A stretch of 64,000 bases of DNA from Ascaphus truei (GCA_036426205.1 CM071568.1:46764483-46828482); one strand, 5' to 3'; positions 46,427-58,528 are shown, counted from the stretch's first letter. Numbers and translations: made by a program. Notes: generated by a model from the sequence alone, not told the origin.

Positions 46427-46652
46427 GCTGGCGGAGTGACTCTGTGAGTAATGGTCCAGGTACCCTGAAAACATTGACACACACTTTAAAGCAGGTGAGC
46501 TGGTGACCTTAGGCAAATCACTTTATCTCCCTGTTTCACTGGCACAACCATTAGATTGTAAACTCTGCAGAGCAGGGACTCAATGTGCCTGCAAAATTCA
46601 ATGTACAGCGCCGTGTACATGATCAACGCAATATAATAAAATATTATTTATA
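46427..46652 (+). mobile_element. tRNA-derived SINE
   Basis: GGAGTGACTCTGTGAGTAAT (A-box region), GGTGACCTTAGGCAAATCAC, TGTTTCACTGGCACAACC, TTAGATTGTAAACTCTGC, GCAGGGACTCAATGTGCCTG and TACAGCGCCGTGTACATG follow the family order. The B-box region is decayed. Confidence 0.75.
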
Positions 46653-46739
46653 TGGTGATGAAAATGGCTACACAGCATTTTGAGTAAGTGACTGTCGGCA
46701 ATCATCATTAAATATGTACAAAATGTTTAATCTACTGAC

Positions 46740-47242
46740 TGGCCACAGTGAGTAGCCTTAGGCACCCATGACCGCCGGGGCTAGGCTCCGTCCTTTTCCT
46801 CTGTTGGGCTGGATTCCTCAATCCCCCCCGCCCCTCTCCCCTCTTAGGGTCATGTGGTGGACGGGGAGAGGGGGCTAGGGGGAGGTTATTTAATTCCTGG
46901 GGTGGGAAGTCAGTCCGTGCCCTGCCAGGAAAGTTACTCCGTCTGGAGCTGGTTTTCAGCTCCAGGCTAAGGCCACTTCAGCAGCTCGTGGGGGCTGCTG
47001 GGTCGGACTGTCCCCACACGGGGGAGGTGCTTGAGCTGTGCGTGGCCGCTGGAGCAACTGAGGTGGTCTGGACCTTGGGTGGCTCCGGCGCAGGTGCCCG
47101 AGATCTACCTGTTCCCAAGGGATGCGCTGGTGCTGTGACGTGGTTGAATTACACCGGGGCTGCGCAGTGTCCCCCAGACTCCTGGTTTTCGAGCCCAGAT
47201 ATCTCAGTCCTATATCCCGCATAAATATGGGCCTCCCCAATT
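46740..47242. other. GC-rich sequence before LTR-like element
   Basis: GC-rich, CCCCTCTCCCC and GGGGAGAGGG words, no recognised protein. Short open frames on both strands look incidental. It could be internal sequence of the adjacent LTR element. Confidence 0.35.
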
Positions 47243-48177
47243 TGTAACATGTATTAAAATATGTTTTATAATGTTTGGTGCATTTACTATAAATGTCTAT
47301 TCAGTCAGCACGGGCATCCATATAGGTGCCAGGAAGTCTGGATAGACATCGTAGTTCAAACAGGACACATGATGTTGAGAAGTGTCAGGGTGCTAAGTGG
47401 CTGGAGCAGGGCGGAGTACTGGGTCCGGAGAACAAAGACCCCCTGCGGGGAGGACCCTCTGGTTTGCCAGACTCAGTGGAGCCTGCCCAGTAGGTGGCAA
47501 TGGGTTGACTGGCGGAGCGACAGAATTTCAGCGCATTTCCCATTGATCAATTCATATGTCCCGCCCACGGGGCATCCCATGATGGCTTGGCACGCCCCTT
47601 CCTCTGACATCAGCCAAAGGACATGCCCCTATTCCTATTGGCTGGCAGGGAGGAATTCCCACGCTCTGATTGGTCGCTCCTCCTACTTCCATGCTGAACA
47701 TAGAACAGCGGAAGCTATGTAAGGAGAAGCCCCTTTCAGTGAACCAGACGATCCTGTGACCTGGGCCGGTGATGTAAAGGTGGGCTTTTCAAAGTTTCTC
47801 TGTTACAAATAGCAGAGCAACCGGCTCCATTTTTGGAGCTAAGAAAGCCTGAGGTAGGCAGTCTAAGTCAGACGCGAGGTCCAAGTTCTCGTTTTAGAAC
47901 GTAGCGGTTGCGGCTAGAGGTTCTAGCCAAAAAGAGGACCAGGAAGCCCGAGTGGATATCCCGATCAAGGTAATCCTTCCGAAGCAGGCACCCTGCACCT
48001 ATTTTTTAGCCTAGTTTTCACCCCCAGAGCCCCAGTAAGTGTGTTTTTCGGCTGCATTTTGTGTATTCATTGTGTACGCGGGTTTACCCAAATAAACTAC
48101 ATTTTATTCCACTACTGTGTTTTGCCTAGTGAATGATCTCGGTATAAAAGTGTTAAAAGTCCTGGTTTCCCGTGACA
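47243..48177 (+). mobile_element. LTR-like element
   Basis: The segment starts TGTAACATG and ends CCCGTGACA. It has CAAATAAACTACATTTTATT about 85 bp before the end, a typical polyadenylation and U5 arrangement. No matching 5-bp duplication was seen, and a fragment of it recurs at 43131. It may be a solo LTR or the remaining half of a longer element. Confidence 0.5.
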
Positions 48178-49393
48178 CCCCCTCTCCGTAATAGGAGGTG
48201 GGGGGGAGAACCCACTTGTGCCCCCACTGGAATGGAGGGGGAGGGGAAGAACCCACTAGGCAGAGAAGATGATTAAGGGAGGGGCGGTTTTGAGATATCT
48301 CTTCTGGCAGCCTTCATGGAAGTTGTGACGGTGGCTAACTAGAAGGGAATGCCTGTTGCATGGAACACATATGCGTCTTTAAATGTAGGCACATGCGTGT
48401 TGCATGGAATGCATTTGTATTTGGGAATGCCAGTTCTACCGTCTACTGTTCTACTGTATGTAAACTTACTGTGCATTTACCTTGATTATCCCCGGGCAGA
48501 TGGTAGGGTGGCAGCAACCCGTTGTAGAATTTGTGTGAGTTGATGAAAGGGGTATGCTGCCCACAGTTGTTCGACTCTATCATGAAGTTAGGATGTATGT
48601 TCATCTCGTTTTCGGAGTACTTTGCTGGAGGCAGGTGTTCGGATGACAGCCGATTGGAGCGATCGATTCGGAAAGGTCCACTCAATCTTTCTCCTTTGAA
48701 AGTTGCCATAATCGAACATACCCATCTATGGTATGTGTAGTGTCCAGTACTCACCCCTCACGCCGGGATACGCTACTCAAATAAAGTAATCATTAATGCT
48801 TAAGTTGTGTCAAATAGAATTCTTCCAGCCCTTTTGTTTTTGTTTTGTTACTACGTAGACTGGGTACTTTGTAGCGATATACTCATAGATGTCCGATAGG
48901 GTTGACTTCTTATTGGTACTGTCTTGAATGGCACAAAATCATAAAAGCATAACTGCAGATAGGTTTAGAATGTTCCATGTTCCATGCCATGTACAAACGG
49001 ACTGACACAAATTTGGTTAATGCATAGTGATTTTAGTAAAGTGTGATACTGCTACAATAGAGAAGTGCAAGGTCATTAAACAAAGAAAGGGAGTGTTTAA
49101 AGTGAGACATGTATTTTGTGTTGAGCTGTGGGGTTCCTACTGTAGCATTAAAGGACACAGATACTCGCTTACGGGGACCGAGTATCATAGCCAGAGATAT
49201 TCAGTGCGTCACCTGCCGGCCATGTAATGAACTAAAATAGCATAAATAACCACACAAATAATTATTCTGACTGTAGCGGAGCCGCAGACGAGATGCAGCT
49301 TGGTCACGGATGAGGTGTGAACAACAAAGTGTTCACCCAGGTAACGCGCAACACCTCGCGGCGCCCATGCCGACAGTAAGTCTTACTACATCT
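48178..49393. other. Intronic sequence with no gene seen
   Basis: Poly-G patches near 48199-48240. TGTTGCATGGAA occurs at about 48355 and 48398. No exon recognised. Confidence 0.45.
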
Positions 49394-49580
49394 GTAGGGC
49401 TGGGGAGCAATATTGCACCAGATAAGTTGAGGTGAAAACGGGGTTCAATCTCAGCCAGAAGGAAAGACTGGCTGAGTTTAGGATGAGCTTGTGGCTCACA
49501 GGGCTGGTTGGCAGTGTTGCACCAAACATGTTGAGGTAAAGGCTGGTTTTAATCTCAGCCTGAAGGAGGATAAAATTAGG
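49394..49580 (+). repeat. Imperfect tandem duplication, 104-bp spacing
   Basis: GGGCTGGGGAGCAATATTGC...AAGTTGAGGTGAAAAC...CAATCTCAGCCAGAAGGA is followed 104 bp later by GGGCTGGTTGGCAGTGTTGC...ATGTTGAGGTAAAGGC...TAATCTCAGCCTGAAGGA. Confidence 0.8.
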
Positions 49581-51890
49581 ACCTATGGAAACTTGGAAGG
49601 ATCATATGGGGGTCCTAGGAGGTGCGCTGTCACAAGTAGCTATGTCTGGGGCTGTAGCAGCTTCCTGCAAGGAGCAGTGGCGGAGGGGACTCCGCCTTGC
49701 TGGCAGTGGTCAGTTATTACCCGTGCAGGGCTGCGCCTGCTTTGGGCCGAGAAGCTGTGGTTGCGCTGTGGTGGGCCTGGCTGATGCAGGAAAAGTTTTT
49801 TATGGTTATTTTTAACTACGCTTATACTACGCTTATACGTGCATCACCAGCTGGGTGGCGTTTACCAGCGGAGGTACAGAAGATCCAGGGAAGAGAGATA
49901 TTGTGGTTTCTTTGCTGATAGGCACCTGGGGAGGTCCTGAATCGTTCACCTAGCAGATCTATATATCTGATCATTATCCTTCTACCATATAGAGTGAGTC
50001 TATTTTGCGTTAATTCACTTTTTTCACCTATATTTTTATTTATTTATTAAGAGAGTTGGCGCTTAAGGTTTTATTGCTGCATCTTCTAGGGCTGTTGGGA
50101 TATACCCTTCCATTAGCTGCACTTCTCCATATTCACAAATAAGATTATACATTTGTTCACTATCACGATCACAAATGTAAGTAATATTTGTGTGCGCTTT
50201 TTCTTTTTGCTGTATATGAAAATATCTCAATTTAAAACTGGTACAACACTTAATTCTGAGGTACAGACCCCACTTATTTTGCAAAAAGAAAATGGTAAAC
50301 AAATTAACAATGTAATTGATTTAATGAAACAAATGATCTGCTTTTTTGAGGGCATTTCTAAATTGATAGTAAAAGTCTTTTCTCTGTCCTTAGCTCCATC
50401 TCCCATTAACCTTTACAGTGCCGGGTGTCAAGCGGCCCCAGAGTGCCACCAGATCGCCAGCACTTTCGCGTCCTGTGATTGCTCCTGGAGCGATCCCATG
50501 AAGCGACCGGTCCTTTCGATGACGGAAACAGGAGTGGAGGGAGCTCCACTTCCCTTTGGATCAGGCTAGCCGCTCTGTCAGAGTAGTCAGCCTGATCTGC
50601 CCTCAGAAAATGCACAAGTACTCATTCTCTGGTATATCATAGGGGCACTCGAAAGGTGAAGTAGAAGGCAGGGAGGAGAGAGCAGTGGGCACTTTGCTTG
50701 GGAAGACCTTGTTCAATACATGGTGGCATCATACTAAAGGAAATGGCAGATGAACGCCAAACCCTTCCCGAGTCTCATTTTACAAATTAACTTCAAACGG
50801 ATATGTATTTTGAACTTGTCATTGGGGTTTGATTATGTAGATTGCAGCAATCCCTTTAAATATACCATCCCTATTAACCCTTTAAACATGCCATTTTTTC
50901 ACTTAGGTCCTTGGAGCGACGGCTCCCTTTTATGGCCTCACAGTGTTGCTGAGCTGCTACCGCTGTTAGAAGTGAGGCCTGTGTCTTATTTCCTTCACAT
51001 TCTTTGCAATTCTGTTGGCTATATATTGTTACTAGGATTATAAACATGTATCCAACTGAGATTGAAAGATAATAGCAGGAAAAAAATTGTCTATTTTATA
51101 TAGCACACCTGCATTTTCGTCCACCATGTAAGTAGCCTGATAAACTGATAAACTTGGGTCACATCTAAGAAAGAAAAGAAACTAGGAAAACATGAGATTG
51201 TAATAAAGGGAAATAGTTACATATTTCATGGAAAAGGTTAAAAAGTATTTCTCAGGGCTCTTGAATTACAATATTTCAGTACCAAGGGAAAATAAAACCT
51301 GGGCTGCGTCTTGTTTGTACTTAGAGGGCTTTCCGGACAGGAAGGTAATCTTGATTCAATACAGTAAGCCACAATACCAGTGGGGCAGTACAGGTGAAGA
51401 ATCTGCAGCTGTACCCTACACTGCAACGTACAGCAGCTACACAGCGGAATATTTCCTGGACAGAAATAGCGTCTGGTTAACTTTGTTTCCCCAAGAGTAG
51501 ATCACATTAAAATGTTATAAAATCATGATTTCCTGCACTTGAACGTTGTGGTTTTTCAACTGGTTCCAATATTACAAAGGCAGGGGGCTTTTATGGCTTC
51601 TATTAGTTGGAGATGTGTGGAACCTTGTACGTTCGCTACAAGGCAGATATGAAAGCATTACTTTGTTCTTTTTTAGAAGACTTCAGATATGGTGGCATTA
51701 TGATACAGTGCTACGTGTTTATATAGGAAAGCTACAGGACAGGCAACAATCGGAAATCCTACAAGGTGTTTCTCTCCTGGGTATGCATTTGAGTTCAGCA
51801 TGAATAATTAGATAGGGTGTGGCTGTTAATGATTGGTCGGTGGAAATCAGGGTCTCCCGACATATCTGGAGTCATCTTAAACTACTGTTT
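49581..51890. other. Intronic sequence with no gene seen
   Basis: The open frame at 50153-50569 has no domain and no convincing splice sites. The rest is AT-rich intronic DNA. Confidence 0.45.
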
Positions 51891-52150
51891 AAGGCTACAG
51901 CCCCAGTGAGCGCGAGCGGCGCTCGTGGCCTTCAGCCGAGCGATCTGAGGACTGGGGCGTGGCCATGATGTCACGCTGCTGGTTCGCCCTCATTGGCTGA
52001 ACCGCCGCCGTGACGTGGCCATCGCTCAGCCGCCGCGCCATAAGTCAATTTTTTTGACTCTTCAAAATGTAGTCACGCCACTCGCGCTTGATCATGTGAG
52101 CGCACGCACTAACTGGGGCCGGCCCCATAGTGGGCCATATCTTGTTAGCG
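51891..52150. mobile_element. GC-rich DNA-transposon-like block
   Basis: CTACAGCCCCAGTGAGCGCG at the left and TAACTGGGGCCGGCCCC at the right form an approximate inverted pair around CpG-rich sequence including TGGTTCGCCCTCATTGGC, shared with about 1271-1290 (CTGGTTCGCCCTCA). Confidence 0.5.
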
Positions 52151-52314
52151 CCGTGCGCGCAGTTAGGACGAGGACTAACAGAGAATGCCTGGCCACAAAT
52201 AGAAAGCTGTCATCATGTATACATAACAAAAGAGAGGAGGACATAAAAGCCTAGAAAATCTGTAGTACAAATATAAAATATCAATCTAAGGGCGTAAGAA
52301 TGTACAATGCTTAA

Positions 52315-52786
52315 AGCAGTAGTCCAAGCTGCCCCCCTCCCCCCCTTTAATATGTGCATCAATACAATCCACACAATAATAAGTAATTAACTAAGTTGCC
52401 AATCTATCCGTTCTCCTGTGATCGATAGGCGAAGATTTGGCACGGGGGGGGGGTTCACTAAATTGTTGTCAGTGCAGCAGAAGAGGACAAAAGATGCAAA
52501 GTTCTGTGGGGAAGATCATGTGACCAGGCAGTCACTAGATACAATTGGTGCACTGCTAGAGAGAGGGCAGGGCTCAAAAAGGGGTGTGCCAGAGCCTGTT
52601 TCAGAAGAGGAAGGAAATGTGACTTTGTATATGGTTACTATAGAAACAAAAAAAGGTTGTTACATTATATTACATTCAAAATGTCATTCAGAGTTGTTTA
52701 AAAAAAATGCTGCAAGTATTTTCTCATAGTACAAAACTGATTTATTAAAAGAAAAACACATTTAGGATATTTCTTGGTCTGCTGCT
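52315..52786. mobile_element. TTAA-flanked MITE, 472 bp, complete copy
   Basis: TTAA at 52311-52314 and 52787-52790. Ends AGCAGTAGTCCAAG and, reversed, AGCAGCAGACCAAG. It is the complete relative of the truncated copy at 1-321, in opposite orientation. Confidence 0.85.
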
Positions 52787-52790
52787 TTAA

Positions 52791-55493
52791 TACCAGTGGA
52801 TCATCAGCCCATTGGACAATGTTTCAAACATTAAGTGGTTAACAATTACTATGCAGACCAGCAATCTTTGTTTACATTCAGACATGTTTCTGGTTTGCAA
52901 AACTCATGCACACCAATGTGTAAAAAAAATAAAAAGCTGTATGTTTGTCCTCTAAAAGACTTTACTGCATATCCAATGTCTTTACAAGTCAGGGAAAGCG
53001 ACAGTACACTTGGGCATTTTGCAGGTACAAGGAAATATTGCTTCCCTATTTTGTATAGTGCCATTGCTTGCACAGTTAGTGGAAAACCAACTAGAGAAGT
53101 GTTTTTTGTTGCATTAACGGAACTTCATGCGGATTATCCATGCAGAGCTCACCATGTAAATGAGCCCGTGTGGCGATGACATAGGGAAAGGTGAATTGGA
53201 AGTGACATACTGTAGGTCCCAGTGCATCATTTTGCAAGTATGCCTCAACTCTCCTAGATTCTTGTCTTTAAAAGCAAAGGCTGTCAGCACTCTTGCTTCA
53301 ATATGATTTTAAGTTTAGGCATAACCTACACCGAAAAGATGAATTTATAAATAACTAGGTATAGTTCCTGCAGCGTTGTTCTACTTAAAATAGCAACACT
53401 ACAGTAAAAACGCTCTGTGCTATTCTCAACCTTTTTTTGGATCCTCAGCAGAAGTCTAATGGATTGATCTTACAGATTTGCATCTGTGCCAGAAACGGGT
53501 CATTTTTCCATAACGCTCAAGATATCATCTTTGCCTTCTCAGGAGGAAGTCAAACAAAGGATCCAAGTCCTGGAAGGCTAGTTGGCCTGTGCCATGAGTT
53601 ATTTTACATTGTACAGCTTGAGATGTTTGCTTGGCAGGTGCATGTTGTAAAAGGACCTGCAATAGCTATAAAATATGGTTAGTAATGCGGAGGGGTACAG
53701 CAGGTCATCTTAGATCCCTGATTGGAAACTGAAACAGGAAACTTTATTTCTTTTTTTTTTTCCCTTCAAATATCTGTTTGTCATTTATTTTTTGTTTTGT
53801 ATTTAGAATGGTTATTGGAATAATTTTTGACATGAGACTTTTGTCAGCTCTGAATTACCTTCAGCAGAATTGATAAAAATCAGTGTTAGATGGAAAAAAA
53901 AATCCTCGGACCGAATTACAGCTCGGTTTGCCAAGATTCCTTCTATTTGGAGAAATATGGACATTTTGTTTTTCTTTGGTTGAATACATGGAAGCTTTGT
54001 ATTTTCAGGGAGCTGGCTACAGAATAGAAAAGAAAAGAGAAACATTACTACGATAAGAAAGCAGTTTATTCATCCCCAGGAAGCCAGGGTTATAATCCCA
54101 GCATGAACTGGCGTCCGATACCTAACACAAGATTATATTGTATTCTCCCTCCACTTCACTTAGGTGGCCTAGTTGAAGAAGATAAAACACACAAACACTT
54201 CCTGTCTTCTGTATGCATCTTGTTGTACAGTAGTTGTTTCTGGAACAAGAATGATGTTCTCTCCAAGGGAAGCCCACCCTGTGTGAGGCCTAATCTAAAG
54301 AAGTTTACGTTTTTTGATGGAAGGAAGGTTACTAATAATGCAATAACAGAAAAAGGACCTCCTGGGGAAATAGACAACACATTACACAACAGTCCAGCTG
54401 TGTGTGCCTTTCTATCTGCTACACTTTGACGGGATTCACCCGTGATCTTTTAACAGGTGGCAGGATCTGGAACATTTAGCTGCAGTAATTATCAGGTGGT
54501 TCATTGTTACATATGTTATTGCAAACCACAGTTTCTAGCCTTGCTACTTTTTTCCCCTGACCTTTGTGGTGGAAATGTCTTCCTGTCGAACTTGCTATAT
54601 TGCTTACATCCCAAATCGTTGTTATTTCTTTGGTTAAGCCTATGAACTACCTTGAGTTCATTTGCACTGCAAAGGACAAAAACATTTGTTGTATGCTTAA
54701 TTATAATATTGAACGTGTCCTTAACAAAAAAGTCAGATTGTGAAACACAAGTTTTGTTTATTGACCATAGAACATGTAAAGATAGTTTTATTTCTATTTT
54801 TTTGTATGTTAAACCAAAATATGTATAACTTCTGTTCAAACCAGTAGGATTAGAGGGGTCAAAATGACATAGGTGTAAGTGTTGGGGTTGGACCTCAGTG
54901 TTCGGCAACTCTGCTTACATTGCCACGTCATTATAATCTGTGCTTCAAGTTTCCTTAGGCACAGTACAAGCCTATTAACTGAATTGTCGGGTATATAATA
55001 ATAATAATAATAATTGCACTAACTTCTTTAACATACTTTTCTTGGTGACTCTTGTTTTAAAGAAAATGCCAGGACACCTGACTTGCTTTACGTCAGTGAT
55101 ACTGAGAAACAAGTCTGTCAACTGACCCTAAACCACCAGAAAGAGTATTAGATCGTCCTGGTTTTAATCATTTGTATTAAGAAAGGCATCACTCTAAAGA
55201 CAATGCACAACATATGCCTGAAAAAAATAAATTCCACTATGGAATTGGCTTTCATCAGTGTGGTTTATTGACCACAATAAGATACACATAATCTACATCT
55301 GCTATTCAAAAGATAGTAAGAAGATTCTGACTGCCTATATTTCATCATTGAGAAGGCTTCCAAATTGTAAGGTAGTCCAGATGGAAGTGTGAATCAAAAA
55401 ATCATGGTCTGCTGCATGTACGTTAGTCCCGTTGAACATTTGAAATAAAACATTTGTTAAAAGCCTGTGTTACATATTTTACTGTACTGACTA
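52791..55493. other. Intronic sequence with no gene seen
   Basis: Open frames up to 130 codons lack domains and splice context. A short (ATA)n tract is at 54997-55015. No VPS13B exon. Confidence 0.45.
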
Positions 55494-55495
55494 TA

Positions 55496-56005
55496 CAAAA
55501 AGAGAACAGGCGCACACCTAGTGTATTAAAGTGTAACAATTTTAATAGGACTGGACAGATAAAAAGTGCACACTCACAAACGAAGCTAGTATTTGGGCAG
55601 TTTTTGAATCAATCTCAAGCTTCGTCTAAACAAGAAGCTCCATGCGGCTGCTGCTGCTGCTGTGCCACTCTACTGAACGAGAGCAGAGAGGCAGAGACGT
55701 GCTCAAGCAGAAAGCGAGAAGCCACAAGGACCATTGTGTACCGGGAAACATTGTGAAGGAGTACTGTTGCCCTAAGAGCCGAATTGAAGGTGACACGGTC
55801 TACACATCCCACATGCGGTTGCCGGAGAGTGCTGGACAGCACTGCAGCAGCCACATGGAGCTTCTTGCTGATGCAGAGCTTGAGATTGACTTAAAAACTG
55901 CCCAAATACTAGCTTCATTTGTCAGTGTGCACTTTTTATCTGTCCAGTCCCATTAAATTGATAAACTTTAATACACTAGGAGTGTGCCTGTTCTGTTTTT
56001 GTTTT
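55496..56005. mobile_element. Foldback element with ~170-bp inverted arms
   Basis: The left arm (GAACAGGCGCACACCTAGTG, TATTAAAGTGTAACAATTTT, AGGACTGGACAGATAAAAAG, GAAGCTAGTATTTGGGCAG) is repeated in reverse complement by the right arm up to CTGTTCTGTTTTTGTTT. TA is present on both sides (55494-55495, 56006-56007), suggesting a Tc1/mariner-type target. The loop (about 55670-55830) has no protein I recognise. Confidence 0.85.
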
Positions 56006-56282
56006 TATAGATATCTCTGGAGGAATTGGTGATTCCTGTGTCCTTATACTGGGACTGGTTTTTTTTACATTTTTTTATGTTTAATATTAATTTATACACG
56101 TTATTGGCAGATTTAGGTCATTGCATTAGTTTTTTGTATTAGTCTTATTATTTATCCACCTGGCTCATCTCTCGCAGTTACAGCTATTGATTTATATTAG
56201 GATTTGGTTTATACTATCCTTAGAAGACACATTTACATTTATGTATGTTTGACAATAGGCGCTGGTTCATTTTCTCTGTTTG

Positions 56283-56367
56283 AGATGTGTGTATATATAT
56301 ATAAAAATATATATATATAAATATATCGATCTATATATATCTATATACATGATGTACACCACACACA

Positions 56368-56406
<39 letters not shown>

Positions 56407-56458
56407 CACACACACCACACACACACACACAACACACACACACACACACAACACACCT
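56283..56458. repeat. Compound (AT)n-(CA)n microsatellite
   Basis: ATATATAT with ATCTATAT steps followed by CACACACC-type repeats. Both strands give low-complexity frames only. Confidence 0.95.
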
Positions 56459-56580
56459 ATACATTTCACAAAAAATCAAATGATCAGGAAAGGAAACAAG
56501 CACTACAGTAGATGAACCACTATGTTGAAGGGCCCTGAGATTATCCGAAACGTTGGATACCTGTGGTTATTAATTAAATA

Positions 56581-56640
56581 CTATATATAGTATATATTTA
56601 TATATTTATATATATATATATATATATGTATATACACAGT
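56581..56640. repeat. (TA)n-rich microsatellite
   Basis: TATATTTATATATT and TATATATATA repeats before TGTATATACACAGTG. Confidence 0.9.
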
Positions 56641-56676
56641 GTATATGGAAATGGAATGTAATGGAAATATTACTGT

Positions 56677-57137
56677 ATGCTCATTTGCATGTCTTGGGCC
56701 AGGTCCCCACTGGCTACTGCAGCGCCTGCTGTTGGGGACACTACAGGGACAATAGCTGCTGCACAATGGGACCGGGCCCGCTGCGAGGGGGGGGCGCTGC
56801 ACTCTGCCGACAGTGACTCCTGCTCGCAAGAGAATTGTCATCAGGAGTCGCGACAGAGTGCTAAGCCACTCCCCCGGCATTTCAGCCAATGAGGGCGAAC
56901 CTGCCGGGTGACGTCACGGCCGCTCCCCCGTTACGCCCCCCCTGTCTTTTGGTCTGCAGCTTCTTGCAGACCAGGGGAATCGGCTGCACGCGCCGCCAGT
57001 CTCGCGGGCGCTTGCAGCGGAGGTACTGGGGCCTCAGCCTTAGGCAGGTCTGCAATCCTGCCTTCCACCATTGTCACCCAGAACACAGTACTTCCACTGC
57101 AGCAAGGGATTCTGGGAAATGACATGCAAATGAGCAC
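56677..57137. mobile_element. Inverted-repeat element with GC-rich centre
   Basis: TGCTCATTTGCATGTC near the left end is exactly reversed by GACATGCAAATGAGCA at the right. Inside, GGGCCAGGTCCCCACTGGC and GGTACTGGGGCCTCAGCC form a second, weaker inverted pair around a CpG-rich core (56760-57010), so a GC-rich element may sit inside an older one. The right part recurs at 45293-45400. Confidence 0.65.
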
Positions 57138-57394
57138 ACATTGCCACCTTTTGCTTCAAAACCATATAACATGGTCACCTATAATCTTATGCTTGCTGCA
57201 TTTCACAGCTTTGAGCACAGCCTGGGTTAAGATGCATTGCCAGTAAACCCACCCACAGACAGCCGTTTCGACCTTAATGGGTCTCATCAGTGTGGGATTG
57301 GTTATACTGGCTTTGCAAAATGAAGCATAGGATAGGTTTCACCATACTTAGTTAAGTTATGGTGGGTAAAAAAAAAATATATATGTATGAATGT
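57138..57394. other. Transposon-like remnant
   Basis: CAGACAGCCGTTTCGACCTT and GTCTCATCAGTGTGGGATTG resemble phrases common in tetrapod DNA-transposon repeats. No ends were defined. Confidence 0.35.
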
Positions 57395-58160
57395 GTAGCG
57401 CATGTTCCCCCCCCCTTCTGGGAGATCTTGGCCAGGCAACTGCTACGTGTAGCGCTGATTATCTGTGATGGTACAGGAGAGATGAGATGCCAGCGATGAT
57501 GTGGGGGAAAGACAGGACAAACCTCTGGGGATTCTTCTGGTTCTTTACTTGTTGGTGACAGCACCTACAGACATAGGGGGCTTCAGCATTGCCAAAGGCG
57601 GTCCCCACTATGGAGGTCCTTTACTCCCAATACATATCTCCACACCGACTGCCACGGAGCCAGACGTATAAATGAGGATGATCTTTATTATAGCAGCCAC
57701 AGCTGGTGTCGTTACAGCGTATGCCCCAGTTGATAAGGTAGATCCCTGGCTTCTGGATGGTACTGGCCTGCGGGTAATGGTGAGGCCTCTCTGGATTAGT
57801 TTATTGCCTCAGCCCATGAGGTGCTGAGCACATATCTCTCTCCCAGCCGGGAGGAGATGAGGAAAGCTCCTACCCCATGAAACGATAGTCTCGAACTCTC
57901 TCTCACTGTGACTGAAGGTCTCACCCCTAAGGGGCTGAACTTCAATCTATAATTTAGCTACTTCCTTCCTGAGGCTCAAGGAGGGAGGGCCCAGTATCTG
58001 CACCACCATTGGCTATTCACAGATCTGTGTCACCACCACTCTGTCACTCAGGAAGTCAGCATGAGGATGGGGAAACCCTCATAGGATAGCCTGTCACTGT
58101 CTGTATCTTACTAGAACTTAAGTGACAGGGAAGGTAGCGAGATAGCTGACCAGCATGGCT
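57395..58160 (-). mobile_element. Solo LTR related to the element at 21.9 kb
   Basis: On the minus strand it starts TAGCCATGCTGGTCAGC, like TGTAGCCATGGCTGGTC of the 5' LTR at 21903, and ends CCAAGATCTCCCAGAAGG then GCGCTACA, like the LTR ends at 22421 and 25633. The middle is diverged. No interior or second LTR is present, and no 5-bp duplication is clear because of the adjacent (TA)n. Confidence 0.65.
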
Positions 58161-58208
58161 ATATATATACTGTGTGTGTGTGTGTGTGTGGTGTGTTGTG
58201 TATATATA

Positions 58209-58245
<37 letters not shown>

Positions 58246-58290
58246 TATATATATATATACACTATATATATATATATATAACACTATATA
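58158..58290. repeat. Compound (TG)n/(TA)n microsatellite
   Basis: TATATATATAC, (TG)n, then long TA runs split by CATATA and CACTATA. Confidence 0.95.
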
Positions 58291-58427
58291 TGTCAGGCTT
58301 TTTATTTCACATGAATAACTCAAGTTGCTCCATTAAAACGCAACAACATACAAACAAATCTACATCTGCTAAACAACAAATACAGCTTCTAGAGTTTTGA
58401 ATTGTTTCTCCTTACGAAATCTTTATA

Positions 58428-58490
58428 TAATGTGTGTGTGTGTGTGTAAATATAATATAATAATATATATATATAGATAATATATATATG

Positions 58491-58528
<38 letters not shown>
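58428..58528. repeat. Compound (TG)n/(TA)n microsatellite
   Basis: TGTGTGTG then ATATAATAATATATA and a 34-bp pure TA run. Confidence 0.95.

Noticed and set aside
52835..53179. A 114-codon + frame with several Cys and His residues
   Set aside because: No recognisable motif, no splice context for VPS13B, and no promoter signals.
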